Shown: positions 8,246 through 17,515 of the stretch, piece after piece
Numbering within the stretch: the stretch's first letter is position 1
How the letters are laid out: every line of letters begins with the position of its first letter
From: Shewanella inventionis
GTDB lineage: Bacteria > Pseudomonadota > Gammaproteobacteria > Enterobacterales > Shewanellaceae
Direction of reading: 5' to 3'
DNA length: 64,000 nt
Assembly (NCBI RefSeq): GCF_014641855.1
Contig: NZ_BMII01000004.1
Coordinates: 123,060 to 187,059 of the forward strand
The notes under the pieces: generated by a model
What the model was told of the DNA's origin: nothing
Database searches by the model: none
What the model saw: the letters and a program-made list of their open reading frames with translations, nothing else
Program-made: the position numbers and the translations under genes

Positions 8246-10297
8246 TTATTTAGCTGTTGTTTTAGCCAGCTTTTCAGCATCAGCCATATCTAAAGTGATG
8301 TAGGCTGTTTCATCTAAAAATGCATCAGGCAATTTGCTATCATCTGTTGTTTCAATGTCATCTAAAGACTTAACGGCCTCTAAACCTTGTTGTATACGAC
8401 GAGCATTGGCTCTGTCTAATGCACGTTGATCATCAGACTCACGAGAAGCAATTCGTTCACTTTCAACCAACGAAATGGTTTTGTCATTATGATGCTTTTT
8501 AAATTCATTAATATCTTCGTAGATATAACTAAACTCAGTATCATTAACAATACGGGCTTTGTGCTTGGTATCGAGGTTACTGATTAAGCTTGGGGTTATA
8601 TTACCCAAGGTATTATATTGCGCGACAGGGACTTTATCCCAAGGCAGTGCGTTTTTCTCTTCAGACTCACCATATTCTCCCGGCTCTAGCGCACTTGGGA
8701 AACGAACATCAGGAGTCACACCTTTTAACTGAGTGCTGCCGCCATTAATACGATAAAATTTAGCAATAGTATATTGAACATGCCCAATGGGCTTTTCATA
8801 CATATCGTAAATGCGACCTAGGCTCTTGTGCTGTTGTACAGTGCCTTTACCAAAGGTTGACTCACCAACAATTAACGCACGGTCATAATCTTGCAAAGCC
8901 GCTGCAAAAATCTCAGATGCCGAGGCACTGTAACGATCTACCATCACGGTTAATGGGCCAGTGTAGGCACTTTTACCATCGTTATCTCGATTTTCATTAA
9001 CGGTACCATTTGCATCACGAATTTGAACAACTGGCCCCATATCGATAAATAGACCCGTTAATAATGTTGCTTCGGTTAATGCACCACCACCATTACCGCG
9101 AAGATCAATAATGATCCCCTCGACATTGTCTTTTTCAAGTTTAGCGATTTCTTTGGCAACATCCTGGGATAAGTTCATATAAAACCCAGGAATTTGAATA
9201 ACACCCACTTTACGGTTGGCGTATTGGCCTTCTGTTGGTTCTATCACTTTTGACGTTGCGGCGCGATCTTCTAAACGAATTTTGTCACGGGTAATGGTGA
9301 CTTCAAACGTCTTAGCGTTGACCCCGCCTTTTTTAGGTAATATCTGTAATACGACTTCACTGCCTTTCGGGCCTTTAATTAAGTCAACTACATCGTCTAG
9401 GCGCCAGCCAATAACATCAACGATATCACTGCCTTTTTGACCAACGCCGACAATTTTATCTTCAGGGGATAGTTTTTCACTATTCGCTGCAGGGCCGCCA
9501 GCAACCAGACTTTTGATCACAGTGTAGTCGTCGTCCATTTGTAACACAGCACCAATGCCCTCAAGGCTTAGGTTCATTTCCATTTGGAAACGTTCTGCAT
9601 TACGAGGCGATAAATAACTGGTATGAGGCTCAACACTGCGGGCAAAGGCATTCATAACGCTTTGAAATACATCTTCGCTTTGGGTCTGACTTAAACGCTT
9701 TATGGCATTGTTGTAGCGTTTTTCTAACACTTCAACTATTTCTGGCCAATTTTTTCCTGTTAGCTTTAAGTTTAACGCATCGTATTTAACACGTTGACGC
9801 CATAACTCATTGACCTCTGTTTCGTCTTTTGGCCACGCGGCTTCTTCTCGGTCAAATTCGTAAGCATCACCGGGTTTGGTGAAGTCAAATTCTTTATCTA
9901 GAAGAGAAAGCGCGTAAGCAAAACGTTCATAACGACGTTGCTGTACAAGATCATACATGGTAAATGCAGGGCTAATATCACCAGAGGTTACCATGTTATC
10001 GAATTCGCTTTTGTACTTGTCAAAACTGGCAATGTCTTGTGCTGTAAGTACATTACGTCGGTAATCAAGTTGTTCTAAATAACGAGAGTAGATTTGCTCA
10101 GAAAAGGCATCATCAAGGGTAAAACGATGGTAGTGCGAGCGAGTAAATAACGTTGTTACTCGCTTGCTAGCCACTTTATGTTGCGGCTCTTGTGCTAGTT
10201 TGGGTAACTCGCTGATTTGAATCGTTGGTGATATTGCCCACGCCGAAAAGCCGACAAATAAGCTGGCAATCGACACGGCCAAGGTAAGTTTTCGCAT
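8246..10297 (-). CDS. prc: Carboxy-terminal (tail-specific) protease Prc/Tsp
   Basis: A 683-residue periplasmic serine protease (S41 family) that trims cell-wall enzymes and degrades tagged proteins. A signal peptide is visible (residues 1-21, ending FSAWA). Then come a helical N-terminal domain, a PDZ domain around residues 240-330 (SLEGIGAVLQMDDDYTVIKSLVAGGPA), and the protease domain with the catalytic Ser in RYSASASEIFAAAL and Lys in STFGKGTVQ. A C-terminal DUF3340-type tail follows. The ATG at 10297 was chosen over a TTG at 10303 because AAGGAG sits 9 nt before it. It lies 21 bp after proQ, as in Escherichia coli, and is co-transcribed with it. Confidence 0.96.
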   Translation of the reverse strand: MRKLTLAVSIASLFVGFSAWAISPTIQISELPKLAQEPQHKVASKRVTTLFTRSHYHRFTLDDAFSEQIYSRYLEQLDYRRNVLTAQDIASFDKYKSEFDNMVTSGDISPAFTMYDLVQQRRYERFAYALSLLDKEFDFTKPGDAYEFDREEAAWPKDETEVNELWRQRVKYDALNLKLTGKNWPEIVEVLEKRYNNAIKRLSQTQSEDVFQSVMNAFARSVEPHTSYLSPRNAERFQMEMNLSLEGIGAVLQMDDDYTVIKSLVAGGPAANSEKLSPEDKIVGVGQKGSDIVDVIGWRLDDVVDLIKGPKGSEVVLQILPKKGGVNAKTFEVTITRDKIRLEDRAATSKVIEPTEGQYANRKVGVIQIPGFYMNLSQDVAKEIAKLEKDNVEGIIIDLRGNGGGALTEATLLTGLFIDMGPVVQIRDANGTVNENRDNDGKSAYTGPLTVMVDRYSASASEIFAAALQDYDRALIVGESTFGKGTVQQHKSLGRIYDMYEKPIGHVQYTIAKFYRINGGSTQLKGVTPDVRFPSALEPGEYGESEEKNALPWDKVPVAQYNTLGNITPSLISNLDTKHKARIVNDTEFSYIYEDINEFKKHHNDKTISLVESERIASRESDDQRALDRANARRIQQGLEAVKSLDDIETTDDSKLPDAFLDETAYITLDMADAEKLAKTTAK

Positions 10298-10318
10298 CAA
10301 CAAGTACTCCTTAAATTT

Positions 10319-10939
10319 CTATAATAGTATGTGCTCTACACGTACTTTGATGGTCAAGCCAGTGTCTAACTGAACATGCACATCTTCTTTGTTAATATCA
10401 GTGACAACACCAGGAACCGGTGTCGCGCCTAACTTAACATTCACTCGTTGCTTTTGTTTTAATTCTTCAAGCTTTGCAGGCTCAAGTTTAACAACAGGCG
10501 CAGCGACAGGTACTGGACGTTCTTTTTTCACTGGTGCACGTTTAGGTGCTGCTTTTTTTGCTGGCTTTTTAGGAGCATTTTTAGGTGCTTGAGCCTGACG
10601 CTTCGCTTTAGCCTTTTCTTGGCTTTCTTTTAACGTCGCTTGAGCATGATCGATGTGCTCTTGCTCTAACTCACCACAGTCATTGCCATCAAGATCGATA
10701 CGCTTTGCACCGGCTTTTACGCCTTTAAGATAGCGCCAGCTACTTGTATAACGACGAAGCGCAACACGCAATTGTGTTTTACTGACTTTAGAATCATCAG
10801 CTAACCGTTCAGCCAAATCTTGAAACAAACCGATTTTTAATGGTTTAGTTTCACCTTCAGCAATAAAGCATAAAGGAAAGGTTTCATATAAATACGCTAA
10901 AATTGCGTTGGTGTCGGTCAACTTGTCTGTTGATTCCAT
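10319..10939 (-). CDS. proQ: RNA chaperone ProQ
   Basis: A 206-residue FinO/ProQ-type RNA-binding protein that binds structured small RNAs and mRNA 3' ends. The N-terminal FinO domain covers residues 1-115 (FPLCF, KPLKIGLFQDLAERL, LRVALRRYTSSWRYL). It is followed by a long Lys/Ala/Pro-rich linker (about 115-155) and a small C-terminal Tudor-like domain (VNVKLGATPVPGVVTDIN). The ATG at 10939 is preceded by GGAAG; a GTG at 10951 is also in frame but has no ribosome site. The proQ-prc order matches E. coli. The 276 bp upstream carry a 17-bp palindrome. Confidence 0.95.
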   Translation of the reverse strand: MESTDKLTDTNAILAYLYETFPLCFIAEGETKPLKIGLFQDLAERLADDSKVSKTQLRVALRRYTSSWRYLKGVKAGAKRIDLDGNDCGELEQEHIDHAQATLKESQEKAKAKRQAQAPKNAPKKPAKKAAPKRAPVKKERPVPVAAPVVKLEPAKLEELKQKQRVNVKLGATPVPGVVTDINKEDVHVQLDTGLTIKVRVEHILL

Positions 10940-11010
10940 TTTTACTTCCACGTTAATAAAGGGACTGTTAGCGGCATTAAAGTGCCATGCAGTCGTTCAT
11001 CTTTCGCCAA

Positions 11011-11027
11011 ACTTTATTCAATAAAGT
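11011..11027. promoter_or_regulatory. 17-bp perfect palindrome upstream of proQ
   Basis: ACTTTATT-C-AATAAAGT lies 72 bp upstream of the proQ ATG, in the region that should hold the proQ-prc promoter. It could be an operator or a small cruciform; no regulator is recognised. Confidence 0.3.
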
Positions 11028-11215
11028 CCAACGTACAAATTATCATTATCCGCCTGTTTGCTAAAGTCATTGAAACAAACCTTAACAATTTAACCGGACT
11101 CCCTATCAGCTTAAATCATCGCTCACAGTGAAATCCAGTATAAATGCGTGCAGTTGCGTATTATAAAGCCCGCAGCGGCGAATGCGACTATGATTTAGCC
11201 TTATTTGTTCGCAAT

Positions 11216-11674
11216 TTAACCAAATAAGCAAGATTCAAAACTTTTTACCATCATTTCGAGTCCAATTTGATCTTCTTCATCAAATCGATTCAGCAAAGGA
11301 CTATCGATATCTAACACTGCCACCACATCTTTGCCTTGACGAACCGGAATAACGATTTCAGAATTGCTCGCAGAATCACAAGCAATATGACCATCGAATT
11401 GGTGCACATCTGCAACACGCTGGGTAGCATTTAATGCCGCCGCAGTTCCGCAAACGCCCTTGCCCATATCGATACGTGTACAGGCAACTTTACCTTGAAA
11501 TGGGCCTAACACTAATTTGTCACCTCTTTTAATGTAAAAGCCTGCCCAATTAAGGTCAGCAAGATTATCATTAAGCAGTGCAGAAAAGTTAGCCATAGCC
11601 GCAATTAAATCATCTTCGCCTTCAAGTAACGCTTGCGCTTGACGATTTAATGTTTGGTAAAATTCAGGTTTCAT
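11216..11674 (-). CDS. msrC: Free methionine-(R)-sulfoxide reductase (GAF domain)
   Basis: A 152-residue single GAF-domain enzyme that reduces free L-methionine-(R)-sulfoxide in the cytoplasm. The three family cysteines are all present at residues 65 (GKVACTRID), 75 (GKGVCGTAAA) and 99 (GHIACDSASN), with the spacing known from E. coli YebR/MsrC. Its place between proQ and letA is the E. coli arrangement, except that yebG is inserted here. Start ATG at 11674; AAGGATCAAGA lies just before it. Confidence 0.95.
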   Translation of the reverse strand: MKPEFYQTLNRQAQALLEGEDDLIAAMANFSALLNDNLADLNWAGFYIKRGDKLVLGPFQGKVACTRIDMGKGVCGTAAALNATQRVADVHQFDGHIACDSASNSEIVIPVRQGKDVVAVLDIDSPLLNRFDEEDQIGLEMMVKSFESCLFG

Positions 11675-11724
11675 TCTTGATCCTTTGCTCAGGCGTTAGA
11701 TGCTCGTTGTCGGCATTTACGTCG

Positions 11725-12018
11725 TTATTGTACTGATGTATTTTTGGCAGACGTTTTTTTAGGTTTTGCTGCTGCAGGGGTTTTAACCTGTACTGTGCCT
11801 TTTAGCAAGTTAGAAAGCTCATCTTTATTGCTTGCAAGATAAAATGCGAGTTGTTCGCACTTATTTTCATCAAGACCTAAATCTGCTTGAGTCAAAAATG
11901 GGAGCAAGTTGTCGGCAATATCAAGCATCTTATCGTAGGCATCGGCCTCCTTTTTCGATGTGAATGTCATCTTTTCCACCCCTTCTCTGACCACGACAAA
12001 TTGGGTAATCACTGCCAT
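11725..12018 (-). CDS. yebG: YebG family SOS-induced protein
   Basis: A 97-residue protein starting MAVITQFVVVREGVEKMTF, with KKEADAYDKMLDIADNL and a Lys-rich tail (PKKTSAKNTS). This matches YebG, a small LexA-controlled protein of unclear function in E. coli. Control by LexA is visible here: a full CTGT-N8-ACAG box lies 14 bp before the ATG and would cover or abut the promoter and ribosome site. A GAGGATAAT ribosome site precedes the ATG. In E. coli yebG sits elsewhere; here it lies between msrC and letA. Confidence 0.93.
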   Translation of the reverse strand: MAVITQFVVVREGVEKMTFTSKKEADAYDKMLDIADNLLPFLTQADLGLDENKCEQLAFYLASNKDELSNLLKGTVQVKTPAAAKPKKTSAKNTSVQ

Positions 12019-12031
12019 GATATTATCCTCA

Positions 12032-12047
12032 CTGTTTTTATATACAG
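12032..12047. promoter_or_regulatory. LexA (SOS) box upstream of yebG
   Basis: CTGTTTTTATATACAG is a full match to the CTGT-N8-ACAG gamma-proteobacterial LexA consensus with an AT-rich centre, flanked by A and T (ACTGT...ACAGT). It lies immediately upstream of yebG. Confidence 0.92.
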
Positions 12048-12226
12048 TGCATAGAATCTCACATATATAACTTATGATGCAAGTATTCTGATTATTCTGA
12101 TATTATCTGCATGTGCTGTTAAAATATTTCCCAACAGTATTTGCAGTAAACTAAGTAAAAGAGTGCAATTAATGCTACTTTTACCCTAATATTTTCGATG
12201 TCTACGACTATGGAATAACCATTTTG

Positions 12227-12856
12227 ATGCATGAATTTGATGATCATGATTCCATCATCTTATGCCGATCATGTGATCTAGCGGTAAGAAAACGCGCACT
12301 GCCATCGAGTGCCCGGGCAATATGCCCACGTTGTGATACTGCGTTGTACGATTCACCCTACTGTTCAATTAATGGCATGCTGGCTTTATGTCTAGCGGCG
12401 TTGATTATTTTTATACCCGCTAACTTGCTTCCCGTTCTTGAAATTCATTTTTTAGGCAGTATACGCACAACAACCGTTGTTGAAGCGGCTGTTGCCGTGT
12501 GGGCACAAGGATATTGGGTGGTAGGGTTAGCCGTTTTGGTAGCGGCAGTCATTGCTCCTGCTGTGCTAATTTTGTCAATTTTAGCCCAGGTAATGATTGT
12601 TAAGTTAAAACTCAACCGGACTTTTTGGCAACGTGTTTACACCACTTTGCTCAAAAATCAGGGGTTAATTGCGCAAATGACCATGTTGGAGATTTATGTG
12701 ATTAGCTTTTTGGTGTCAGCTTTTCAATTATCAGATTTTTCAGATGTGTACTTTGGCATGGGGACATTCAGCTTTACGATGCTTTTTGTCATCATTTTAT
12801 TTTTACAACGTGAATATAACCTAGAACATATGTGGAGTTACGTCGATGAGCACTGA
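12227..12856 (+). CDS. letA: LetA/PqiA-like membrane protein, first half (split letA)
   Basis: A 209-residue protein equivalent to the N-terminal half of E. coli LetA (YebS). It has a zinc-ribbon-like pair CRSC ... CPRC (about residues 13-37), then four hydrophobic helices (MLALCLAALIIFIPANLLPV, GLAVLVAAVIAPAVLILSIL, and others). LetA works with LetB in moving lipids between inner and outer membrane. The gene overlaps the next PqiA-like gene by 11 bp, so the two halves are translationally coupled instead of fused. The start is uncertain: ATG at 12227, or TTG at 12224 which has better spacing to GGA. Confidence 0.88.
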   Translation: MHEFDDHDSIILCRSCDLAVRKRALPSSARAICPRCDTALYDSPYCSINGMLALCLAALIIFIPANLLPVLEIHFLGSIRTTTVVEAAVAVWAQGYWVVGLAVLVAAVIAPAVLILSILAQVMIVKLKLNRTFWQRVYTTLLKNQGLIAQMTMLEIYVISFLVSAFQLSDFSDVYFGMGTFSFTMLFVIILFLQREYNLEHMWSYVDEH

Positions 12857-13535
12857 ACATTCAGCCGCAGCTGATTTGCCAGTTGACGTGGTAACATCAT
12901 CTCATTCAAGTGCTCAAGCACACTTACAAGGTAATCAGCTTGGTTTGTGTTTATGTCCTGTGTGTAAAAAGCTTAATCGCACGACAAACAGCCATTGCCG
13001 CCGCTGTTATAGCTCGTTGTCGACACGTAATTATGCAAGCGTACAACAAAGTTGGGCATTGCTTGTTACTGCAACCATTTTGCTAGTCTTGGCGAATGTC
13101 TACCCTATTACGTTATTAACAAATCGTGGAGTCGTAACTAACGACACAATATTCAGTGGCATTAGCCATTTAGTACAAACCGGCATGATCCCTATTGCCA
13201 TCATTGTATTTACGGCGAGTATTTTAGTCCCTTGGCTTAAAATAGTTGGATTGGCAACATATTTGGCTGCAATAAGTTTTGACCTGCCCATTTCTAAGAG
13301 AAAATTAATGGTTGGTTTTCATATTATTGAGTGGATTGGCCGTTGGTCGATGCTTGATCTATTTGTTATTTCATTAACTGTTGCCCTCGTCAATATGGGG
13401 CAATTACTTGATGCTAAACCTGCACCTGCAGCAACGGCTTTTGCATTAGTGATTTTATTAACGCAACTAGCCGCTAAAGTGCTCGATACTCGTTTACTCT
13501 GGGACCGCTTGGAAAAAACACATGACACAAATTGA
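12846..13535 (+). CDS. letA: LetA/PqiA-like membrane protein, second half (split letA)
   Basis: A 229-residue protein matching the second PqiA domain of LetA: a zinc-ribbon-like CPVC ... CRRC (about residues 38-58), then four membrane helices including WALLVTATILLVLANVYPIT and IAIIVFTASILVPWLKIVG. It overlaps the upstream half by 11 bp and the downstream letB by 14 bp (shared ACACATGACAC region), so the three genes form one coupled unit. In E. coli both PqiA domains are in a single protein of about 427 residues; the sum here (209 + 229) is about the same. Confidence 0.88.
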   Translation: MSTEHSAAADLPVDVVTSSHSSAQAHLQGNQLGLCLCPVCKKLNRTTNSHCRRCYSSLSTRNYASVQQSWALLVTATILLVLANVYPITLLTNRGVVTNDTIFSGISHLVQTGMIPIAIIVFTASILVPWLKIVGLATYLAAISFDLPISKRKLMVGFHIIEWIGRWSMLDLFVISLTVALVNMGQLLDAKPAPAATAFALVILLTQLAAKVLDTRLLWDRLEKTHDTN

Positions 13536-16164
13536 ATCACCTAAAGTTGTGAAGAAAAAACTATTCTCGCCGATTTGGTTATTACCCGTGGTCGCGTTAA
13601 TTTTAGGCGCATGGCTCGGAGTCAAAAGCATTAAAGAGTCTGGGATAGAAATCGTTATTCATTTCCCAAGTGCTGCCGGGATAGATATAGGTAAAACCTT
13701 AGTTAAATATCAAGGGTTAACTGTAGGTAAAGTATCTGATATCGGTATTGATGATGATTTAAAGGGCGTGAACGTCAAAGTGGTGATGGATTATCGTGCC
13801 GACCCTTTTTTGAATAAAAACACCTTGTTTTGGTTAGTCAAACCAAAAGCCAGTATCACAGGCGTTGAAGGTCTAGACACTTTATTTTCAGGTAATTATA
13901 TTGCCATTCAACCAGGTGATGGCCGCTCAGCAACCGAGTTTGAAGCGCAGCGAGAAGCGCCTGCAATACTGCCAGGAAGTGAAGGGATTATGGTAGAACT
14001 CAAATCCCCCAAACTTGGCTCTATTGATGTTGGCTCGCCTGTATTTTTTAGGCAAGTTCCGGTTGGTAGTGTGGTGAGTTATCGTTTAGATGGTAATAAA
14101 CAAATTATCATCAGTGCGTTTGTTCAAGAACAATATACTCACCTTGTTCATAAAGATTCTCGGTTTTGGAATGTTTCTGGGTTAAAAATCGATGCCTCTT
14201 TTTCTGGCATAAAAGTAAATACTGAAAGCATTGCCTCAATTTTGGCAGGAGGAATAAGCTTCGATAATGGCTCTGAAACAGAAAAAGCCCAAAATGGTGA
14301 TACCTATACCTTATTCCAGGATGAGCAAACTGCCATTGGAGGAATAACCTTTACCTTATCAACTGACAGTGCTGAAGATATTAGTGAAGGGACGTCGATA
14401 GTTTATCGAGGGATAACTGTAGGTAACATCGACAAAAAACAACTCAATGAACAAACCGTATTGCTAAGCGCAAGAGTTGAGCATCAATATAAAAACTTAA
14501 TCACACCGGACAGTCGTTTTTGGTTAAGTGGTGCTGAGCTGTCACTAAAAACCATCAAAAATGTCGGCCGATTAATTACAGGCAGTGTGATAAATGTGTT
14601 ACCCGGCACTCAAGCACCTGCCGAGCAAATGCAATTTGAACTTGCAAAACAAGCACCCGATTTGCTTAACGATGCAAAGTTAATACTTAACCTTGTCGCT
14701 GATAGTCATTCAGGGATATCAAATGGCGCCCAGGTGCGTTACAAACAATTACCCATAGGGCAAGTCTTGAGTGTCAACTTGAGTGATGACTTTGCTCATG
14801 TTGAATACCAAATTGAAATTTTGCCCGAATTTAAAAACCTCGTCACAGAAGGCAGTTTTTTTGTACCAGAAAGTGCGCTCTCAATCGATGCATCTCTTGA
14901 TGGCGTACAGGTGGCAACTCGCGATCTGACCACCATGCTTGAAGGCGCAATCAGCCTTGTGCCAGCTAAAAACAAAACTTTAGTCCAATCTAATAGTACT
15001 TTACTTCTTCATGAGTCCATTGCTGTTGCCAAGTCATTATCAGCTCAACAACAAATGATGACGTTACAACTAAACAGCATAGATGGCGCAGATTTAGTTG
15101 AAGGTTCGCCGATTTATTATAAAAAAATGCAAATTGGCGCTGTATCTAAGGTCAATTGGCAGGCTGATACCGACAGATTTTTAATCGCTATTAATATTGA
15201 TAAAAAGTTTAAACCGTTAATTAAGCCTAACACCCTATTTTGGCGTAACAGCGCTGTTAAAATTAAGGCTGATCTTTCAGGCGTTGATATTGACGTATCA
15301 CCACTTAAAGGCGCCATTAATGGTGGCATAACCTTGGGCCATCTTGACGGTAAAACTAACAGTGAGGCTCAAGCAGATTTGATGCTATACGACAGTGAAG
15401 AGTTAGCCCTAATGCAGGCAAAAGTCATTGAACTCACATTACCTGTCAGTGCTAAAGTTGCTGCGAAAACAGCAATCCGTTATCAAGGCCATCAAATTGG
15501 TGAAATTTCACAGGTTAAATTAGAGCCAACGCTGACTTCACTTAAGGCAAAAGCTTACCTCTATGGCGCCTATGCGGAACATTTCAGCCGTGCAGACAGT
15601 GAGTATTTTATTGTCGATGCTCAAATATCCCTTGCTGGGATCAGTGCACCAGAAACCTTATTAACAGGCCCTTACATTGGCGTAATTCCCGGTAAAAATA
15701 ACAATACCTCTAAACAGTTTGTGGCTCAACTTCATGCACGTTTAGACGCCAATATTGCCGCTAACGCACTGAGATTTCAGTTGACCAGCAAACAGCTAGG
15801 CTCGCTAAAGGTAGGCACTCCGCTGTTTTTCCGTGGCATCAATATAGGCCAGATTGATGGTTATCGTTTAGCAGATTCAGGCGTCGACATCACCTTATTT
15901 GCCCATGTGGAACCTGAATATGCGCACCTTGTTAATACAAGCAGCCAATTTTGGAACGCTTCTGGAATTAAGATTGATGTTGGATTGTTCTCTGGGGCCA
16001 AAGTGGAAACACAATCCCTTGAAACTATCTTAGCGGGCGGGATCGCAATCGCAACAAGAGATGTGACCAATGAAGCAAACACATTATCTGAAAACGATCG
16101 CATAATACTTCACGATAAAATGGCTGAAGAATGGGCACAATGGCAACCAGAACAAACTAAATAA
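13522..16164 (+). CDS. letB: LetB: seven-MCE-domain intermembrane transport protein
   Basis: An 880-residue protein with one N-terminal membrane helix (about residues 18-36, WLLPVVALILGAWLGV) and seven MCE/MlaD repeats starting near residues 45, 159, 275, 390, 514, 635 and 755. Each has the pattern G-x-x-V-x-(Y/F)-x-G/Q-x-x-(V/I)-G (for example TLVKYQGLTVGKV, SPVFFRQVPVGSV, TPLFFRGINIGQI). Seven domains and about 880 residues are exactly the E. coli LetB (YebT) architecture, which forms a stacked-ring tunnel across the periplasm for lipids. It is translationally coupled to the split letA. Confidence 0.96.
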   Translation: MTQIESPKVVKKKLFSPIWLLPVVALILGAWLGVKSIKESGIEIVIHFPSAAGIDIGKTLVKYQGLTVGKVSDIGIDDDLKGVNVKVVMDYRADPFLNKNTLFWLVKPKASITGVEGLDTLFSGNYIAIQPGDGRSATEFEAQREAPAILPGSEGIMVELKSPKLGSIDVGSPVFFRQVPVGSVVSYRLDGNKQIIISAFVQEQYTHLVHKDSRFWNVSGLKIDASFSGIKVNTESIASILAGGISFDNGSETEKAQNGDTYTLFQDEQTAIGGITFTLSTDSAEDISEGTSIVYRGITVGNIDKKQLNEQTVLLSARVEHQYKNLITPDSRFWLSGAELSLKTIKNVGRLITGSVINVLPGTQAPAEQMQFELAKQAPDLLNDAKLILNLVADSHSGISNGAQVRYKQLPIGQVLSVNLSDDFAHVEYQIEILPEFKNLVTEGSFFVPESALSIDASLDGVQVATRDLTTMLEGAISLVPAKNKTLVQSNSTLLLHESIAVAKSLSAQQQMMTLQLNSIDGADLVEGSPIYYKKMQIGAVSKVNWQADTDRFLIAINIDKKFKPLIKPNTLFWRNSAVKIKADLSGVDIDVSPLKGAINGGITLGHLDGKTNSEAQADLMLYDSEELALMQAKVIELTLPVSAKVAAKTAIRYQGHQIGEISQVKLEPTLTSLKAKAYLYGAYAEHFSRADSEYFIVDAQISLAGISAPETLLTGPYIGVIPGKNNNTSKQFVAQLHARLDANIAANALRFQLTSKQLGSLKVGTPLFFRGINIGQIDGYRLADSGVDITLFAHVEPEYAHLVNTSSQFWNASGIKIDVGLFSGAKVETQSLETILAGGIAIATRDVTNEANTLSENDRIILHDKMAEEWAQWQPEQTK

Positions 16165-16208
16165 TCTGAGTTCAGGTTAATACTAATTTTATAAACTAAT
16201 TTCATACC

Positions 16209-16236
16209 AAAAGACCGATACTGTATCGGTCTTTTT
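16209..16236 (+). terminator. Bidirectional terminator between letB and the Spm-like gene
   Basis: Stem AAAAGACCGATA / TATCGGTCTTTTT with a 3-nt loop, placed between two convergent genes, 45 bp after letB and 53 bp after the end of the minus-strand gene. Confidence 0.85.
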
Positions 16237-16288
16237 ATTTCGCTTAGTTAACCTCAACTCTGGATAATAAATGCATTTCAAACAGCCC

Positions 16289-17515
16289 CTAGCCATAAAA
16301 CCAGTAACAGACGGCGATAGCGGCGCTAATGCCTGCTGCATCAGCCGCTAATCCACAACCAAGTGCATGACGCCCATTACGAATACCAACTGATCCAAAA
16401 TACACCGCAAGCACATAAAAAGTGGTTTCTGTACTGCCTTGCAAAATAGCTGCCAGTCTACCGGCAAAAGAGTCAACGCCATGATGATTCATCGTTTCTA
16501 GCATCATCGCCCTCGCCCCCGAGCCACTAAAGGGTTTCATCAATGCGGTAGGCATTGCATCTATAAAGCGTGTATCCCAACCAAAACTGCTGACAAGAGA
16601 GGCTAACACCTGCAATGCATACTCTAAAGCACCAGATGCTCGGAGCACACCAATCGCTAATAACATCGCGATAAGATAAGGGATCAATGTAATAGCCTGA
16701 TTAAACCCCTGCTTAGCCCCTTCAACAAACTCATCGTAAACAGCAACTTTTCGGTAACCTGCGGCAAAAATAAAGCTAAACACTAACATCAGCAAAATAC
16801 CATTGCCCATTATCATTGACATCTCGCCAATAGCATCAGCTGACAGTGTCATTAAATAAGCAACGCCAGCCATTAATGAGCCTATGATCAGTCCGGCATA
16901 AGCAATAATCACACTATTAAACAGCGAAATACGCTGCACAGTTGCGACCACTAATAACCCCACAATGGTAGAAGCGCAAGTTGCGAGTAAAATCGGTAAA
17001 AAAACATCGGCAGGATTAGCTGCGTCTTGTTGAGCTCGGTATAAAAATACCGTAACAGGTACTAAGGTCACCGACGAAGTGTTAAGCACTAAAAATAAAA
17101 TTTGCGCATTCGTTGCCACTGTTTTAATCGGATTTAAACCTTGCAAATCATGCATGGCTTTTATGCCTAATGGCGTTGCTGCGTTATCTAGGCCTAATAT
17201 GTTTGCAGTTAAGTTCATACTAATACTGCCATAGGCTACATGCCCACGGGGAACCTCTGGCATCAACCTAGACAATAATGGCTCAAATGCTCGCGCAAAT
17301 AAGTTAACCACGCCGGCTTTTTCACCCACCTGCATTAACCCCATCCACAGTGCTAACACACCAATTAACCCCAATGAAATATCCGCGGCAAGTTTGGCGC
17401 TGGCAAACATGGCAGTGACAGAGTCGCTCAATATCTCAGTATTACCGTCAATGAGTTGAACAGTAACGGAAATTGCAGCAACAATAAAAAACAATAGCCA
17501 AACGCGATTTAACAC
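16289..17515 (-). CDS. SpmA/SpmB-like fused membrane protein (nucleoside-recognition/gate domain)
   Basis: A 408-residue multi-span membrane protein. Its two halves each resemble the nucleoside-recognition 'gate' domain of Bacillus SpmA and SpmB. The first half includes YGSISMNLTANILGLDNAATPLGIKAM, the typical SpmA motif NxxANxLGLxNAATPxG; the second half includes MPTALMKPFSGSGARAMMLE and GSTETTFYVLAVYFGSVG, typical of SpmB. The host is not a spore former, so the name is historical; the function (possibly small-molecule transport) is unknown. I prefer the GTG at 17515 (MLNRVWLL), with GGAG 6 nt upstream, over the ATG at 17527, which has no ribosome site. It is inserted between letB and rsmF. 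Confidence 0.85.
   Translation of the reverse strand: MLNRVWLLFFIVAAISVTVQLIDGNTEILSDSVTAMFASAKLAADISLGLIGVLALWMGLMQVGEKAGVVNLFARAFEPLLSRLMPEVPRGHVAYGSISMNLTANILGLDNAATPLGIKAMHDLQGLNPIKTVATNAQILFLVLNTSSVTLVPVTVFLYRAQQDAANPADVFLPILLATCASTIVGLLVVATVQRISLFNSVIIAYAGLIIGSLMAGVAYLMTLSADAIGEMSMIMGNGILLMLVFSFIFAAGYRKVAVYDEFVEGAKQGFNQAITLIPYLIAMLLAIGVLRASGALEYALQVLASLVSSFGWDTRFIDAMPTALMKPFSGSGARAMMLETMNHHGVDSFAGRLAAILQGSTETTFYVLAVYFGSVGIRNGRHALGCGLAADAAGISAAIAVCYWFYG

Noticed and set aside
10389..10592. Antisense ORF rich in Gly/Ala/Phe
   Set aside because: It is the mirror of the Lys/Ala/Pro-rich ProQ linker.
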